Shown piece by piece: positions 25,198-32,980 of a DNA stretch of 42,846 bases. Every line of letters starts with the position of its first letter. Position 1 is the stretch's first letter. The position numbers and the translations under genes are program-made. Under the pieces are notes generated by a model. That model ran no database searches. It was given only the letters and a program-made list of their open reading frames with translations, and was not told the DNA's origin. The DNA is taken from the NCBI RefSeq assembly GCF_013401435.1, contig NZ_JACBGN010000030.1, positions 1 through 42,846 of the forward strand. The letters run 5' to 3'. The stretch comes from Streptomyces sp. BR123. Its GTDB lineage: Bacteria; Actinomycetota; Actinomycetes; Streptomycetales; Streptomycetaceae.

Positions 25198-25527
25198 GTA
25201 CGTAAGACCTTCTGGTTGGGGGGAAGTTACGCTACCGACAGGTAACGTGAGAGGTGATCATGCCAGGCATGTCCACCCCAACGCACCACAACGGCGATAT
25301 CCGGCCACCCCGCCCGGAGTGTCACGATCGACAGCCTGTGCGCCGGGCCGTCGCCGTACGTAACGGATCGCCCCGCTCCGGCCGAAGAGCACCCGGGGAC
25401 CGTACGGCGCATCCCCGGACCTGCGTCCTGCGCCCGCGTCGGAAGTCGGCGCAATCCACTGCGTGTTGCCGTACGCGCCGCCGCGGCCGGCCACCGGCCC
25501 ACCCGGTGGACGGCCGCGGCTCCCGCG
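25198..25527. promoter_or_regulatory. Lipoprotein promoter region with two dyads
   Basis: A 330-nt gap without a credible gene. Upstream of the lipoprotein gene lies the near-perfect dyad GCTACC-GACA-GGTAAC (25231-25246), followed by the perfect dyad CATGCC-A-GGCATG (25259-25271). Both are operator-like. The right end holds the terminator of the HAD gene. Confidence 0.45.
25480..25520 (-). terminator. Terminator hairpin of HAD hydrolase gene
   Basis: A 10-bp stem (GCCGCGGCCG / CGGCCGCGGC), one G-A mismatch, then a further 7-bp stem (CCACCGG / CCGGTGG) with a 5-nt loop. It starts 7 nt beyond the stop codon of the leftward HAD gene. Confidence 0.68.
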
Positions 25528-26145
25528 TCACTCCAGCCCGGCCTCAAGGGCGGCCGCGAGCGCCTCGTGGGACGTGAACACATGGCCTTGGAGGCCGAGT
25601 TGGCGTGCGGCTGCGACGTTCTCGGCGCGGTCGTCGACGAACAGGATCTCCTCGGCGGGCAGTCCGAGTTCGCGAACGCACCACCGGTATGCGGCCGGTT
25701 CGGGCTTCACGCTGCCGATCCTGCAGGACAGGCCCACGACCGCGAACCGGTCCAGCCAGGGCTGGGTGGCTTCGTACCGGGCGGCGAGCTCCTCGGGGAT
25801 GTTGGAGAGGAGCCCGAGGACGGTGCCACGGTCGGCGAGCACGCCCAGCAGGTCCACGCTGCGCTGGTCGACCTCGCTCCAGCTGGCGAGGTCGGCGGCG
25901 ATCAGCTCCTCGGTCTGCCGGTCGTCGAGCGGGACGTCCAGCTGCGCGCAGACGCCCTGCCAGTACGCCGGGCCGGTCACGTCGCCCCGGTCGTAGGGGG
26001 CGCGCCGGGACCAGTACGCCTCCCAGAAGCGGTCGGGCTCGGCGCCGGCCGTGCGCTCCAGTACCGCCCGGGACTCGGGCGACTGGAGGCGGGCGATGAC
26101 ACCGAACATGTCGAAGAGAACGGCTTTCACCTTTCGCGGTCCCAT
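25528..26145 (-). CDS. HAD superfamily hydrolase (subfamily IA)
   Basis: A 205-residue haloacid-dehalogenase-like hydrolase. Motif I is 'VLFDMFGV' with nucleophile D12. The usual second Asp is Phe14, which is seen in some HAD-IA groups but weakens a plain phosphatase call. Motif II is the Ser of 'LGLLSNIPEE', motif III the Lys of 'IGSVKPEPAAY', and motif IV 'ILFVDDRAENV'. A helical cap domain lies between motifs I and II ('RFWEAYWSRR'). The ATG at 26145 is chosen because GAGGAG lies 9 nt upstream and the family homology begins there. The frame is open further upstream but that part looks non-coding. Substrate unknown. Confidence 0.85.
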   Translation of the reverse strand: MGPRKVKAVLFDMFGVIARLQSPESRAVLERTAGAEPDRFWEAYWSRRAPYDRGDVTGPAYWQGVCAQLDVPLDDRQTEELIAADLASWSEVDQRSVDLLGVLADRGTVLGLLSNIPEELAARYEATQPWLDRFAVVGLSCRIGSVKPEPAAYRWCVRELGLPAEEILFVDDRAENVAAARQLGLQGHVFTSHEALAAALEAGLE

Positions 26146-26521
26146 CTTCTCGGGCTCCTCGCCTTCCTTGTGTTCCTTGGCGTGGTTGCGGTGGTCGCGT
26201 GGTTGCGGTGGTTGCATTCCGTGCGCCGCGGGGGCGTTCGTGTGCAGCCACGGGCCGCGGGCGGCACACGCGACGGCGGGTCCGAACAGCACCAGGGGTA
26301 CCGTCTCCGCTTCCATCGCACCGATCACCGCGCCGAGCAGCGCAGGCCGAGCGGTGCGACGAGGACCGTCCCACGGCCATGGCAGCCCGGCAGGCGCAGG
26401 CGGCCGTCACCGTGAGCCGGCTCCCGGGCGGTCGACGCACTGCGGGACCGGGGCGTGGACGTACTGCGTCCCGGACCGGACGAAGACCGGGAGGAGCCGG
26501 GGGCACTGGCATGATGCCGGG
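26146..26521. promoter_or_regulatory. Divergent intergenic region with a 17-bp direct repeat
   Basis: A 376-nt gap between the divergent HAD and GNAT genes. It contains two tandem copies of GCGTGGTTGCGGTGGT with 17-bp period (26180-26195 and 26197-26212), about 35 nt upstream of the HAD start. CATGAT at 26510-26515 lies 6 nt before the GNAT start and may be its -10 element. No gene is seen. Confidence 0.4.
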
Positions 26522-27139
26522 ATGATCGTTTCCATACCCGACGTCGTGCCCCCGGGCCGCCTGGCCGGGGCCGGGCATCCGGTCTTCTCCCTGCCCTGCG
26601 GCCTCCGACTTCGCCCATGGGCCCGCGACGACGCCCCCGTCCTCGCGGCGTCGTGCCACGACCCGGACGTCCAGCACTGGAACCGCCCCGGACACCTGAC
26701 CCTGGACGCGGCCCGCGAAAGGATCGCCCGGTGGGAGGAGCGCCGGCAGGCCGAGGAGGCGGTGATCTGGGCGATCGCCGAGCCGGACGGCGACCGCCCC
26801 GTCGGCCTCATCGGGATGGCCGACGTCGACCTGCGCGACGGCAGCGCGGAGTTCCTGTACTGGCTGCTCCCCGCGGGCCGCGGCCGCGGTGCCATGGTCG
26901 ACGCGGTGGCCCGGGTGAGCCGCTGGGCGCTGGAGGACCTGGGCCTGCACCGGCTCCGCATCACCCACTCCGTCGCCAACGCCGCCTCCTGCGCGGTGGC
27001 GACGCGTACGGGCTTCGCCCTCGAGGGCACGCTGCGCAGTGCGCTGCTGCACGCGGACGGCTGGCACGACGAGCATCTGCACGCCCGGGTCCAAGGGGAT
27101 CCCCCGCCCGTGGAGCAGGCGGGCCGGGAGGCGAATTGA
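26522..27139 (+). CDS. GNAT acetyltransferase (RimJ/RimL type)
   Basis: A 205-residue acetyl-CoA-dependent N-acetyltransferase. The N-terminal beta-strand 'LRLRPWARDDAPVLAAS' and 'VGLIGMADVDLRDGSAEFLYWLLPAGRGRGAMVDAV' form the acetyl-CoA binding core (R/G-x-x-G-x-G/A as 'AGRGRGA'), and 'LHRLRITHSVANAASCAVATRTGFALEGTLR' is the RimJ/RimL-type C-terminal motif. No Shine-Dalgarno sequence is close. CATGAT ends 7 nt before the ATG, so it is probably leaderless. A hairpin terminator follows. It may modify a protein N terminus or a small amine. The substrate is unknown. Confidence 0.84.
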   Translation: MIVSIPDVVPPGRLAGAGHPVFSLPCGLRLRPWARDDAPVLAASCHDPDVQHWNRPGHLTLDAARERIARWEERRQAEEAVIWAIAEPDGDRPVGLIGMADVDLRDGSAEFLYWLLPAGRGRGAMVDAVARVSRWALEDLGLHRLRITHSVANAASCAVATRTGFALEGTLRSALLHADGWHDEHLHARVQGDPPPVEQAGREAN

Positions 27140-27168
27140 CCGGTGATCGAGGAGCCTCTTTGCACCCT

Positions 27169-27185
27169 GCCGGGGGCCACCCGGC
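27169..27185 (+). terminator. Hairpin terminator after GNAT gene
   Basis: A 6-bp stem (GCCGGG / CCCGGC) with a 5-nt loop, followed by GCTTT, 30 nt after the stop codon. It resembles a weak factor-independent terminator. Confidence 0.45.
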
Positions 27186-27321
27186 GCTTTGGGGTGCGCA
27201 GTGGGCGTGAGGGGGCCGATGCCGCGGTCAGGAAGCGTCCATGACGGACCGTGGGGTGTGGCGCACCGGCCCACATCCCACGGCTCGTCGCCCGGCACGA
27301 CACGACGAGAGGACTCGGGAC

Positions 27322-27693
27322 ATGTTCGCTGTGATCTACCGGTGGCGGCTCCGCGAGGGCATGGAGCAGCAGTTCGCCGACGGATGGCACCGGGTGACGG
27401 CCGCGATCCACGCCACGTGCGGCAGCCACGGGTCGCGGCTGCACCAGGCCGACGACGGGACGTGGGTGGCGTATGCGCGCTGGCCCGACGAAGAGACGCG
27501 AGCGCAGTGCGCGGAACCCGACCCGGACGGCCTGGCGATGATGCGGGAGGCCGTCGCCGAGGGCTTCCCGGAGACCCGGATGCTCATCGTGGACGACATG
27601 CTCGACGAACCGGACGCCGCCGGCGCACACCGTCCTCAACCGTGGGCACACCGGCCCGGCAGCCCGGAACACCCGTCGCCGGACCTTCGTTGA
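27322..27693 (+). CDS. ABM-like (antibiotic biosynthesis monooxygenase) family protein
   Basis: A 123-residue small protein of the dimeric alpha+beta barrel fold. 'MFAVIYRWRLREGMEQQFADGWHRVTAAI' is the typical first strand and helix, and 'TWVAYARWPDEETRAQC' the third strand. Such proteins are quinone-forming monooxygenases or simple stress proteins, so activity cannot be inferred. The ATG at 27322 has GAGAGGA 9 nt upstream. Upstream in-frame starts do not match the family. The C-terminal tail after 'LIVDDML' is Pro/His-rich and probably disordered. The next gene starts 8 nt downstream, so the two may form an operon. Confidence 0.75.
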   Translation: MFAVIYRWRLREGMEQQFADGWHRVTAAIHATCGSHGSRLHQADDGTWVAYARWPDEETRAQCAEPDPDGLAMMREAVAEGFPETRMLIVDDMLDEPDAAGAHRPQPWAHRPGSPEHPSPDLR

Positions 27694-27700
27694 ACCCCTC

Positions 27701-28411
27701 ATGAAGGCATCTGTCACACCGGAGACCCCCGAGACGCTGGACCGCCGGGAAGGCCCGTTCGGCGAGGTCGTACTGCGGCGACGGGGCACCACGTACGAGA
27801 TCATCGCCAACGGCTGCTTCCTGATGGACACCTCCGACGGCCGTTCGGAACGGCTGCTCGTCGACGCCGCGTACCTCGCCCTCGACCCGCCGCCGGGCGC
27901 CCCTGCGCCGTCGGTGCTGATCGGCGGGCTCGGCGTCGGCTTCTCCCTCGCGCACGCCGCCGCGCGGAAGGACTGGGGCCGGATCGCCGTCGTGGAGCGG
28001 GAGGCGGCGATCATCGAATGGCACCGGACGGGCCCGCTCGCCACGGTGTCCGCCGCGGCGCTCGCCGACCCGCGGACCGAGATCCTGCACACCGACCTGG
28101 TGGCCTACCTGACGGACTCCGCCGACCGGTACGACGCGCTCTGCCTGGACATCGACAACGGCCCCGACTGGACGGTGGACGAGGACAACCGGGGGCTGTA
28201 CTCCTCCGCCGGACTCACCTCGTGCCTGGACCGGCTCCACCCGGGCGGGGTCCTCGCCGTCTGGTCGGCGCAGCCGTCCCCCGCCTTCGAACAGGACCTG
28301 CGCGACGCGGGGTTCGCCTCGGTGCGGACGCGGGAGGTCCCCGTGGCTCGCGGCGTCCCCGACGTGGTCCATCTGGCCCGCAAGCCTGCCGACGGCGTCC
28401 CGGCCGGGTAG
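27701..28411 (+). CDS. Spermidine-synthase-like / class I methyltransferase-fold protein
   Basis: A 236-residue cytoplasmic protein. 'GTTYEIIANGCFLMDTSDGRSERLL' and 'SVLIGGLGVGFSLAHAA' match the nucleotide-binding GG-x-G-x-G region of spermidine synthases, followed by 'IAVVEREAAIIEWH' (acidic residue for the ribose) and 'YDALCLDIDNGPDW'. The catalytic Asp set of true spermidine synthases is not clearly complete, so it may be an orphan methyltransferase. It starts 8 nt after the ABM-like gene. Confidence 0.78.
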   Translation: MKASVTPETPETLDRREGPFGEVVLRRRGTTYEIIANGCFLMDTSDGRSERLLVDAAYLALDPPPGAPAPSVLIGGLGVGFSLAHAAARKDWGRIAVVEREAAIIEWHRTGPLATVSAAALADPRTEILHTDLVAYLTDSADRYDALCLDIDNGPDWTVDEDNRGLYSSAGLTSCLDRLHPGGVLAVWSAQPSPAFEQDLRDAGFASVRTREVPVARGVPDVVHLARKPADGVPAG

Positions 28412-28476
28412 TGGGTTCACTCCGGCAAGGCGAAGACCGGACATGGTCGTGTGCGCAAGGGCGAACCAGGGCAGGG

Positions 28477-28548
28477 CCGACCGGCCGACCGGCCGACCGG
28501 CCGACCGGCTGACCGACTGACCGGCTGACCGGCTGACCGGCTGACCGA
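28477..28548. repeat. Nine 8-bp tandem units (CCGACCGG / CTGACCGG)
   Basis: Four copies of CCGACCGG followed by five of CTGACCG(G/A) give a 72-bp perfect-period array in the gap between the methyltransferase-fold gene and the glycolipid-binding gene. It is not coding by any supported gene. The single C/T switch half-way suggests two expansion events. Confidence 0.85.
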
Positions 28549-28663
28549 CAAGAAGGTGGCCGGGCAGCCGCCGGCACGCGCGGCACCTTGGGCCTGGCTG
28601 TGTGGAACAGCGCCTGACACCGGCCGAAGGCGACCGCAGCCCCGGGTCGGGGATGATCGGGGC

Positions 28664-29245
28664 ATGAACGATCTCGTGCACTTCACCCGGACCTGGCGCA
28701 TCTCGGCCTCCCGGGGATACGACACCTCGTGGGGCGGGTTCACCGGGGACGCGATGCACGCGCGGGGCCGGGCCATGGCGCTGGAGGGCGGGCCCTACTG
28801 GGTTGCGTACGAGCTCCGGACCGGGCCCGGCCACGTCACCCGGTCGCTGCACGTGCGCGTGGACGGCCCCGGCGATGAGGTGCGCGAAACGGAGCTGCTG
28901 CGGGACGCGGGCGGCCGGTGGACCGTGGACGGGCGCGAACGACCCGACCTCGACGGGGCCGCCGACTGCGACCTCGGGCTCTGCCCGCTGACCAACACCA
29001 TGCCCGTACGGCGCCACGGGCTGCACCTGGCCGGTGCGGCCGGTCCCGGGCGGCGTTTCCTCATGGCCTGGGTGTCCGTGCCCGACCTGGCCGTGGTCCC
29101 CTCCGAGCAGACCTACACGCCGCTGGGCGGGGGCCGGGTCCGCTATTCGTCCGGCAGTTTCCGCAGCGACGTGGCCTTCGACGGCGAGGGGCTCGTGCTC
29201 GACTATCCGGGACTCGCCACCCGGCTGGCGGACAGCGGTACCTGA
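28664..29245 (+). CDS. Putative glycolipid-binding family protein
   Basis: A 193-residue protein resembling the 'putative glycolipid-binding' family (a YkuD/MspA-like name used for small Actinobacteria and Firmicutes proteins). Visible features are 'GGPYWVAYELRTGPGHVTRSLHVRV' and 'LPVRRHGLHLAGAAG'-like strands with 'RVRYSSGSFRSDVAFDGEGLVLDYPGL', a typical C-terminal beta-sheet ending in YPGL. No signal peptide. GATGAT lies 6 nt before the ATG (28664) and may be a -10 element, so a leaderless transcript is likely. The in-frame start upstream falls in the repeat region and is rejected. Ligand unknown. Confidence 0.72.
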   Translation: MNDLVHFTRTWRISASRGYDTSWGGFTGDAMHARGRAMALEGGPYWVAYELRTGPGHVTRSLHVRVDGPGDEVRETELLRDAGGRWTVDGRERPDLDGAADCDLGLCPLTNTMPVRRHGLHLAGAAGPGRRFLMAWVSVPDLAVVPSEQTYTPLGGGRVRYSSGSFRSDVAFDGEGLVLDYPGLATRLADSGT

Positions 29246-29384
29246 CGCACAGCCGGCCCTCGGCCCGAGGCGGCCGGTCCGCCATTCGGTGGGGCTCCGC
29301 CGGCCGCACGGTGTGGGACCGCGGGGGCTCGGGGGGAACGGACCGATCCTGCGGGGAGTGCCCCTCGCCCGAAAGGCCTCCCCC

Positions 29385-29942
29385 ATGCCGCTGACCCGTC
29401 GCAAGGACCTCGGGCTGCTCGCCCTGCGCCTCGGAGCGGGCGGCGTGCTGATCGCGCACGGCACGCAGAAGCTGTTCGGCTGGTTCGGCGGGGGCGGTCT
29501 CGACGGCACCGCCCAGGCCATGGAGCACATGGGCTTCACTCCCGGGCGCCAGAGCGCGATGGCGGCCGGGCTCGGCGAGGCGGGCGGCGGCGCGCTCCTC
29601 GCCCTGGGCCTCGCGACCCCGGCGGCGGGCGCCGCCGCGGCGGGTGCCATGGCCGGGGCCGTTTCGGTGCACGCGCCGGCGGGGTTCTTCGCGCAGGGCG
29701 GCGGCTTCGAGTACCCGGCGTTCCTCGGCTTCGTCGCGGCCGCCCTCGGGGTCTCGGGTCCGGGGTGCTTCTCGGTCGACCACCTGACCCGGCACAGGCT
29801 GGACCGGCCCGCGGTCCTGCTGGCGGCCTTCACGCTGAGCGCGGCCGCCGCCACGGTGGTGGTCAGGCGGCGCATCGCGGCGATGGAGACCGCGGAGGCA
29901 TCGGCGGGCCGGCAGAACGGGCGCCCTGACAACGGCGCCTGA
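29385..29942 (+). CDS. DoxX family membrane protein
   Basis: A 185-residue membrane protein with four hydrophobic segments. 'LGLLALRLGAGGVLIAHGTQKLFGWFGGGG' in the first helix is the DoxX signature, followed by 'GLGEAGGGALLALGLATPAAGAA' and 'FAQGGGFEYPAFLGFVAAALGV'. The family is linked to redox or oxidative-stress functions, for example in complexes with thiol oxidoreductases. The ATG at 29385 has GAAAGG upstream. No partner gene lies next to it. Confidence 0.85.
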   Translation: MPLTRRKDLGLLALRLGAGGVLIAHGTQKLFGWFGGGGLDGTAQAMEHMGFTPGRQSAMAAGLGEAGGGALLALGLATPAAGAAAAGAMAGAVSVHAPAGFFAQGGGFEYPAFLGFVAAALGVSGPGCFSVDHLTRHRLDRPAVLLAAFTLSAAAATVVVRRRIAAMETAEASAGRQNGRPDNGA

Positions 29943-30041
29943 GTCCGGCGGCCGACGGGGCTGACCTGCGTCCGCATGCCGGTCAGAGGCCCGGCGACGC
30001 GAAATCTCATGGATTCAGGTCGCCCTGGCCGGAAATATTTG

Positions 30042-30077
30042 GCCAATTTGGCGGTTACCGGAATGATGTTCCATCAT
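30042..30077 (+). promoter_or_regulatory. Putative promoter and dyads upstream of the lux-like operon
   Basis: An AT-richer segment contains GCCAA-T-TTGGC (30042-30052), then TTGGCG (30048-30053) and CATCAT (30072-30077) with 18-nt spacing, plausible -35 and -10 elements. The -10 is the right arm of a perfect dyad ATGATG-TTC-CATCAT (30063-30077), so a repressor would overlap the promoter. This leaves a leader of about 145 nt. Confidence 0.45.
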
Positions 30078-30122
30078 CGTGACTGCACGTCAGTTATCGG
30101 CGTGCGTCGAGGAGGCGGGGGC

Positions 30123-30176
30123 GCGGGGGTTCCCCCGCACCCACCATCGGCCGATGCGCAGGGGGCACGTGGCCCC
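30123..30176 (+). promoter_or_regulatory. Three palindromes in the leader of the lux-like operon
   Basis: Three closely spaced inverted repeats precede the first gene: GCGGGGG-TT-CCCCCGC (30123-30138), CATCGGCCGATG (30145-30156) and a 16-bp GGGG(G)CACGTG(G)CCCC with one mismatched pair (30161-30176). They could be operators or structured 5' RNA. Confidence 0.4.
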
Positions 30177-30230
30177 TCCGCGCCCTGAGGTGGCTCCCGC
30201 CCCTGTTCCCGTTCTCCTAGGCAAAGGCCC

Positions 30231-31517
30231 ATGTCCGCCCAGCAGCTCTCGGACCTCATACGTTTCGCCCGCCACAACTCACCCTTCTACCGGGACCTCT
30301 ACGCGTCCCTCCCGCCGGACGCCGGCCGCCTCACCGACCTGCCGATCGTGGACCAGCAGGAGTTCTGGGCCGCGAACACCCTGCACGACAACCGGGTCCT
30401 GACCGGCCCGCTCAGCGAGGCCACGGTCTACAAGACCGGCGGCACCACCGGCTCCCCCAAGTTCTCGGTCTACACCCGCGAGGAATGGCGCACGTTCGTC
30501 GGCGCCTTCGGCCAGGGGCTCGTGGACACGGGCCTGCGCCCGGGGCACCGCGTGGCCGACCTCTTCTACGCCGGGGAGCTGTACGCCAGCTTCCTGTTCA
30601 TCCTGGACTCCCTCGCCCACGCGCCCGTGGACAACGTCCGCCTGCCCATCGGCGGCGCGGCACCGCTGGAGTCGACGGTCCCCACGCTGCGCGACCTCGC
30701 CGCTCAGGTACTGGCCGGCACGCCGACCACCCTGTGCCGGCTGGCCGAGCACGTGGTCGCCGCCGGTGTCCGGCTCGACTCGGTGGAGCTGCTGCTCTTC
30801 GGCGGCGAGGCCCTGTTCGACGACCAGCGACGGCTGCTGGCCACCGCGTTCCCGCGGGCCGAGGCCCGCTCCGTCGGATACGCGAGCGTGGACGCAGGCT
30901 TGCTCGGCCGCCCGGTGCCCGGCCCCGACGCCCGCGTTCACCGGGCCTTCGCCCCGCACTCGGTCGTCGAGATCCTCGACGACACCACGGGTGAGCCCAT
31001 CACCGAGCCGGGGCGGCCCGGCCGGGTCGTCGTCACCAGTCTGTTCCGGCGCCTGATGCCGGTCATCCGCTATCCGGCGGGCGACCGGGCCGAGTGGACG
31101 GGCACCGGGGAGGGCCACTTCCGGATCCTCGGGCGCGCCGAGGAGGGCGTGCGGGTCGGACCTGTCTCCCTCCACACGCAGGACGCCCAGCAGGCGGTGG
31201 CGGCGGCGGACACCGCCGGGCGGGTCGTCGGCATGCAGCTCGTCGTACGCCGCTGGGAGGGCCGCGACGGGCTCGTGCTCCGGCTGGCGACCGCGCCCGG
31301 GGACGCCGGCCGCGGTGACGGCGGGCCGGGCGGGCTGGAGGCGCTGGCCGACGCGGTCGTCACGGAGCTGGAGAGCGTGCGGCCGCTGTACCCGGACAGT
31401 GTGCGCGCCGGGTTCGTGCACCCGCTGTCCGTGGAGTGGGCCCGCCACCGGGACCTCGCCGTCAACCCGCGCTCGGGCAAGCTCGTCCGCGTCCTGGACG
31501 AGAGGCCGACCGCATGA
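30231..31517 (+). CDS. PaaK-like adenylate-forming enzyme
   Basis: A 428-residue member of the phenylacetate-CoA ligase/coenzyme F390 synthetase-like branch of the ANL superfamily. It would activate a carboxylic acid with ATP. The A3-type phosphate loop is 'YKTGGTTGSPKFSVYT' (residues of about 66-81). 'DLFYAGELYASFLFILDSL' aligns with the same segment of the ligase domain of the fused gene at 35285, and 'NPRSGKLVRVLD' at the C terminus carries the conserved catalytic-type Lys. It lacks the Cys-rich segment near residue 330 seen in the fusion, and its 'YGSTD'-equivalent is 'YASVDAG'. First gene of a five-gene operon. The next gene overlaps its stop as ATGA. The substrate is unknown. Confidence 0.85.
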   Translation: MSAQQLSDLIRFARHNSPFYRDLYASLPPDAGRLTDLPIVDQQEFWAANTLHDNRVLTGPLSEATVYKTGGTTGSPKFSVYTREEWRTFVGAFGQGLVDTGLRPGHRVADLFYAGELYASFLFILDSLAHAPVDNVRLPIGGAAPLESTVPTLRDLAAQVLAGTPTTLCRLAEHVVAAGVRLDSVELLLFGGEALFDDQRRLLATAFPRAEARSVGYASVDAGLLGRPVPGPDARVHRAFAPHSVVEILDDTTGEPITEPGRPGRVVVTSLFRRLMPVIRYPAGDRAEWTGTGEGHFRILGRAEEGVRVGPVSLHTQDAQQAVAAADTAGRVVGMQLVVRRWEGRDGLVLRLATAPGDAGRGDGGPGGLEALADAVVTELESVRPLYPDSVRAGFVHPLSVEWARHRDLAVNPRSGKLVRVLDERPTA

Positions 31518-32980
31518 CCGCCACGCCCGTGACCGAGACGGAGGCCGGGGCCGGGATCGGAACCGGGGCCCGTGCCGCTGACCAGGGCCAGGCCCCGGAT
31601 CAGGCCGCGGATCAGGCCGACGCCGGCGGACGGACCGGCACGCGGCGGCTGCCGCTGGTCCTGCGCAACCGTGCCTTCGGGGCCGTCTGGCTGGGCCAGG
31701 TCCTGACCCAGGGGGCCGTGCGCATGTTCCAGGTCGGCGTGTCCTGGTGGCTCGTCGCCTACGCCGTCCAGGACGCCGGCGGGCTGGCCTCCGGGCTGTT
31801 CATGGCCGTCTGCACACTGCCTGCCGTGGCCCTGGCGCCCGTCGTGGCCGGTGCCGTCACCCGGTTCGCGCACCGCTCGGTGCTGCGGACCGCCGCCGCC
31901 GCGGCCGGAGCCGCCGCGGCCGCCCTCGCCCTGTGGGCGCAGGGCAGCGGTCTGCCGGTGGCCGCCGTGTACGCCGCCGCCCTCGCCCTGGCCACCTGCC
32001 AGGCCTTCTTCGACCCGTGCCTGACCACGTCGGTGCCCGAGCTCGTCGACGACGCCGACATCGAGTCCGCCACCGGCTTCGAGCTGTCCACCCAGTCCCT
32101 GGCCGGCCTGGGCGGGGCCCTGCTCGGTGCCCTGGCCGTCGACCGGGCCGGGGTGGCCGGGCTGGCCGCCGGCTGCGCCGCCGCCTACCTGGGCGCCGCC
32201 CTGCTGGTCGCGACCGCGCGGTTCCGTACCACCGCGGCGGACCCCGGGCCGGCAGCCGCCGACGGCGGCGCCACGACCGACGGGCCGGCCGCGGTGCCCG
32301 GGCAGCGCCGTACGCTGCGGGGCATCCTCGGTGAACTGCCCTACGTACGAAACATCCTGATCTGCTTCACCGCGGCGAACCTCTTCACCGCCGCCGTGTT
32401 CGTCATCATCCCCCTCTACACCCGCTCCGTCTTCCAGGGCGGCGGAGGCACCGTCGCGCTGCTGGAGGCCTCCCTCGGCACCGGCGCACTCATCGGCGCC
32501 TTCACCGGATCCCGGGTCCCGGGCCGGCCCGCCGTCGCCGGCGCGTACTGCCTGGGCCTGATGGCGGTCGCGCTGGCCCTGCCCGGTCTGGCCCCGCTGC
32601 GTCCGGTGTTCGCGGGCTGCCTGGTCGTCTCCGGCTGGTGTGCCGGGGCCGTCAGCGTCCGCTTCGTCGCCCTGTTCCAGCGGCTGGTGCCCGCTGCCGA
32701 CAAGCCCGGGTTCTTCGCCGTGATGCAGGCCGTGCTCGGCGCCTCCTTGCCGGTGGCCTCGCTGGTGTTCGGCTCGGCCGGCGACCACCTCTCGCCGCAG
32801 ACGCTGTGCCTGGTGCAGGGCATCGGTCTGCTGCCCGCCGCCTGCGCCCTGGCCCTGCTCGGCCGGCGCCGGTCCGAAACCGCGGAGGCGGACACGGAGG
32901 CGGAGGTACGGGCGGAGGTACGGGCGGAGGCGGGCGCCGCCGGTGACGCGGCCGCCCGGTCGGCGGGAGGCACGCGGTGA
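31514..32980 (+). CDS. MFS exporter
   Basis: A 488-residue permease. After a polar, Gly/Ala/Asp-rich N terminus of about 45 residues it has about twelve hydrophobic segments, starting 'LVLRNRAFGAVWLGQVLTQGAVRMFQVGVSWWLVAYAV', typical of the MFS_3/enterobactin-exporter-like group, with 'RFAHRSVLRTAAAAAGAA' after TM2. The C-terminal tail is Ala/Glu/Arg-rich with a small in-frame repeat (AEVRAEVRAEA). It overlaps the genes on both sides by 4 nt (ATGA and GTGA). In this operon it probably exports the product or protects the host from it. Confidence 0.85.
   Translation: MTATPVTETEAGAGIGTGARAADQGQAPDQAADQADAGGRTGTRRLPLVLRNRAFGAVWLGQVLTQGAVRMFQVGVSWWLVAYAVQDAGGLASGLFMAVCTLPAVALAPVVAGAVTRFAHRSVLRTAAAAAGAAAAALALWAQGSGLPVAAVYAAALALATCQAFFDPCLTTSVPELVDDADIESATGFELSTQSLAGLGGALLGALAVDRAGVAGLAAGCAAAYLGAALLVATARFRTTAADPGPAAADGGATTDGPAAVPGQRRTLRGILGELPYVRNILICFTAANLFTAAVFVIIPLYTRSVFQGGGGTVALLEASLGTGALIGAFTGSRVPGRPAVAGAYCLGLMAVALALPGLAPLRPVFAGCLVVSGWCAGAVSVRFVALFQRLVPAADKPGFFAVMQAVLGASLPVASLVFGSAGDHLSPQTLCLVQGIGLLPAACALALLGRRRSETAEADTEAEVRAEVRAEAGAAGDAAARSAGGTR

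Noticed and set aside
26146..26328. Longer N terminus of the HAD hydrolase
   Set aside because: The extra 61 residues have no HAD similarity, cross a DNA repeat, and a good GAGGAG site precedes the shorter start.
28477..28548. Possible CRISPR array
   Set aside because: The units are 8 bp in direct contact with no spacers and no cas genes are present.
30079..30402. Small GTG-initiated ORF in the leader of the lux-like operon
   Set aside because: It contains a TTA codon and overlaps the real gene out of frame. Its coding character is poor.
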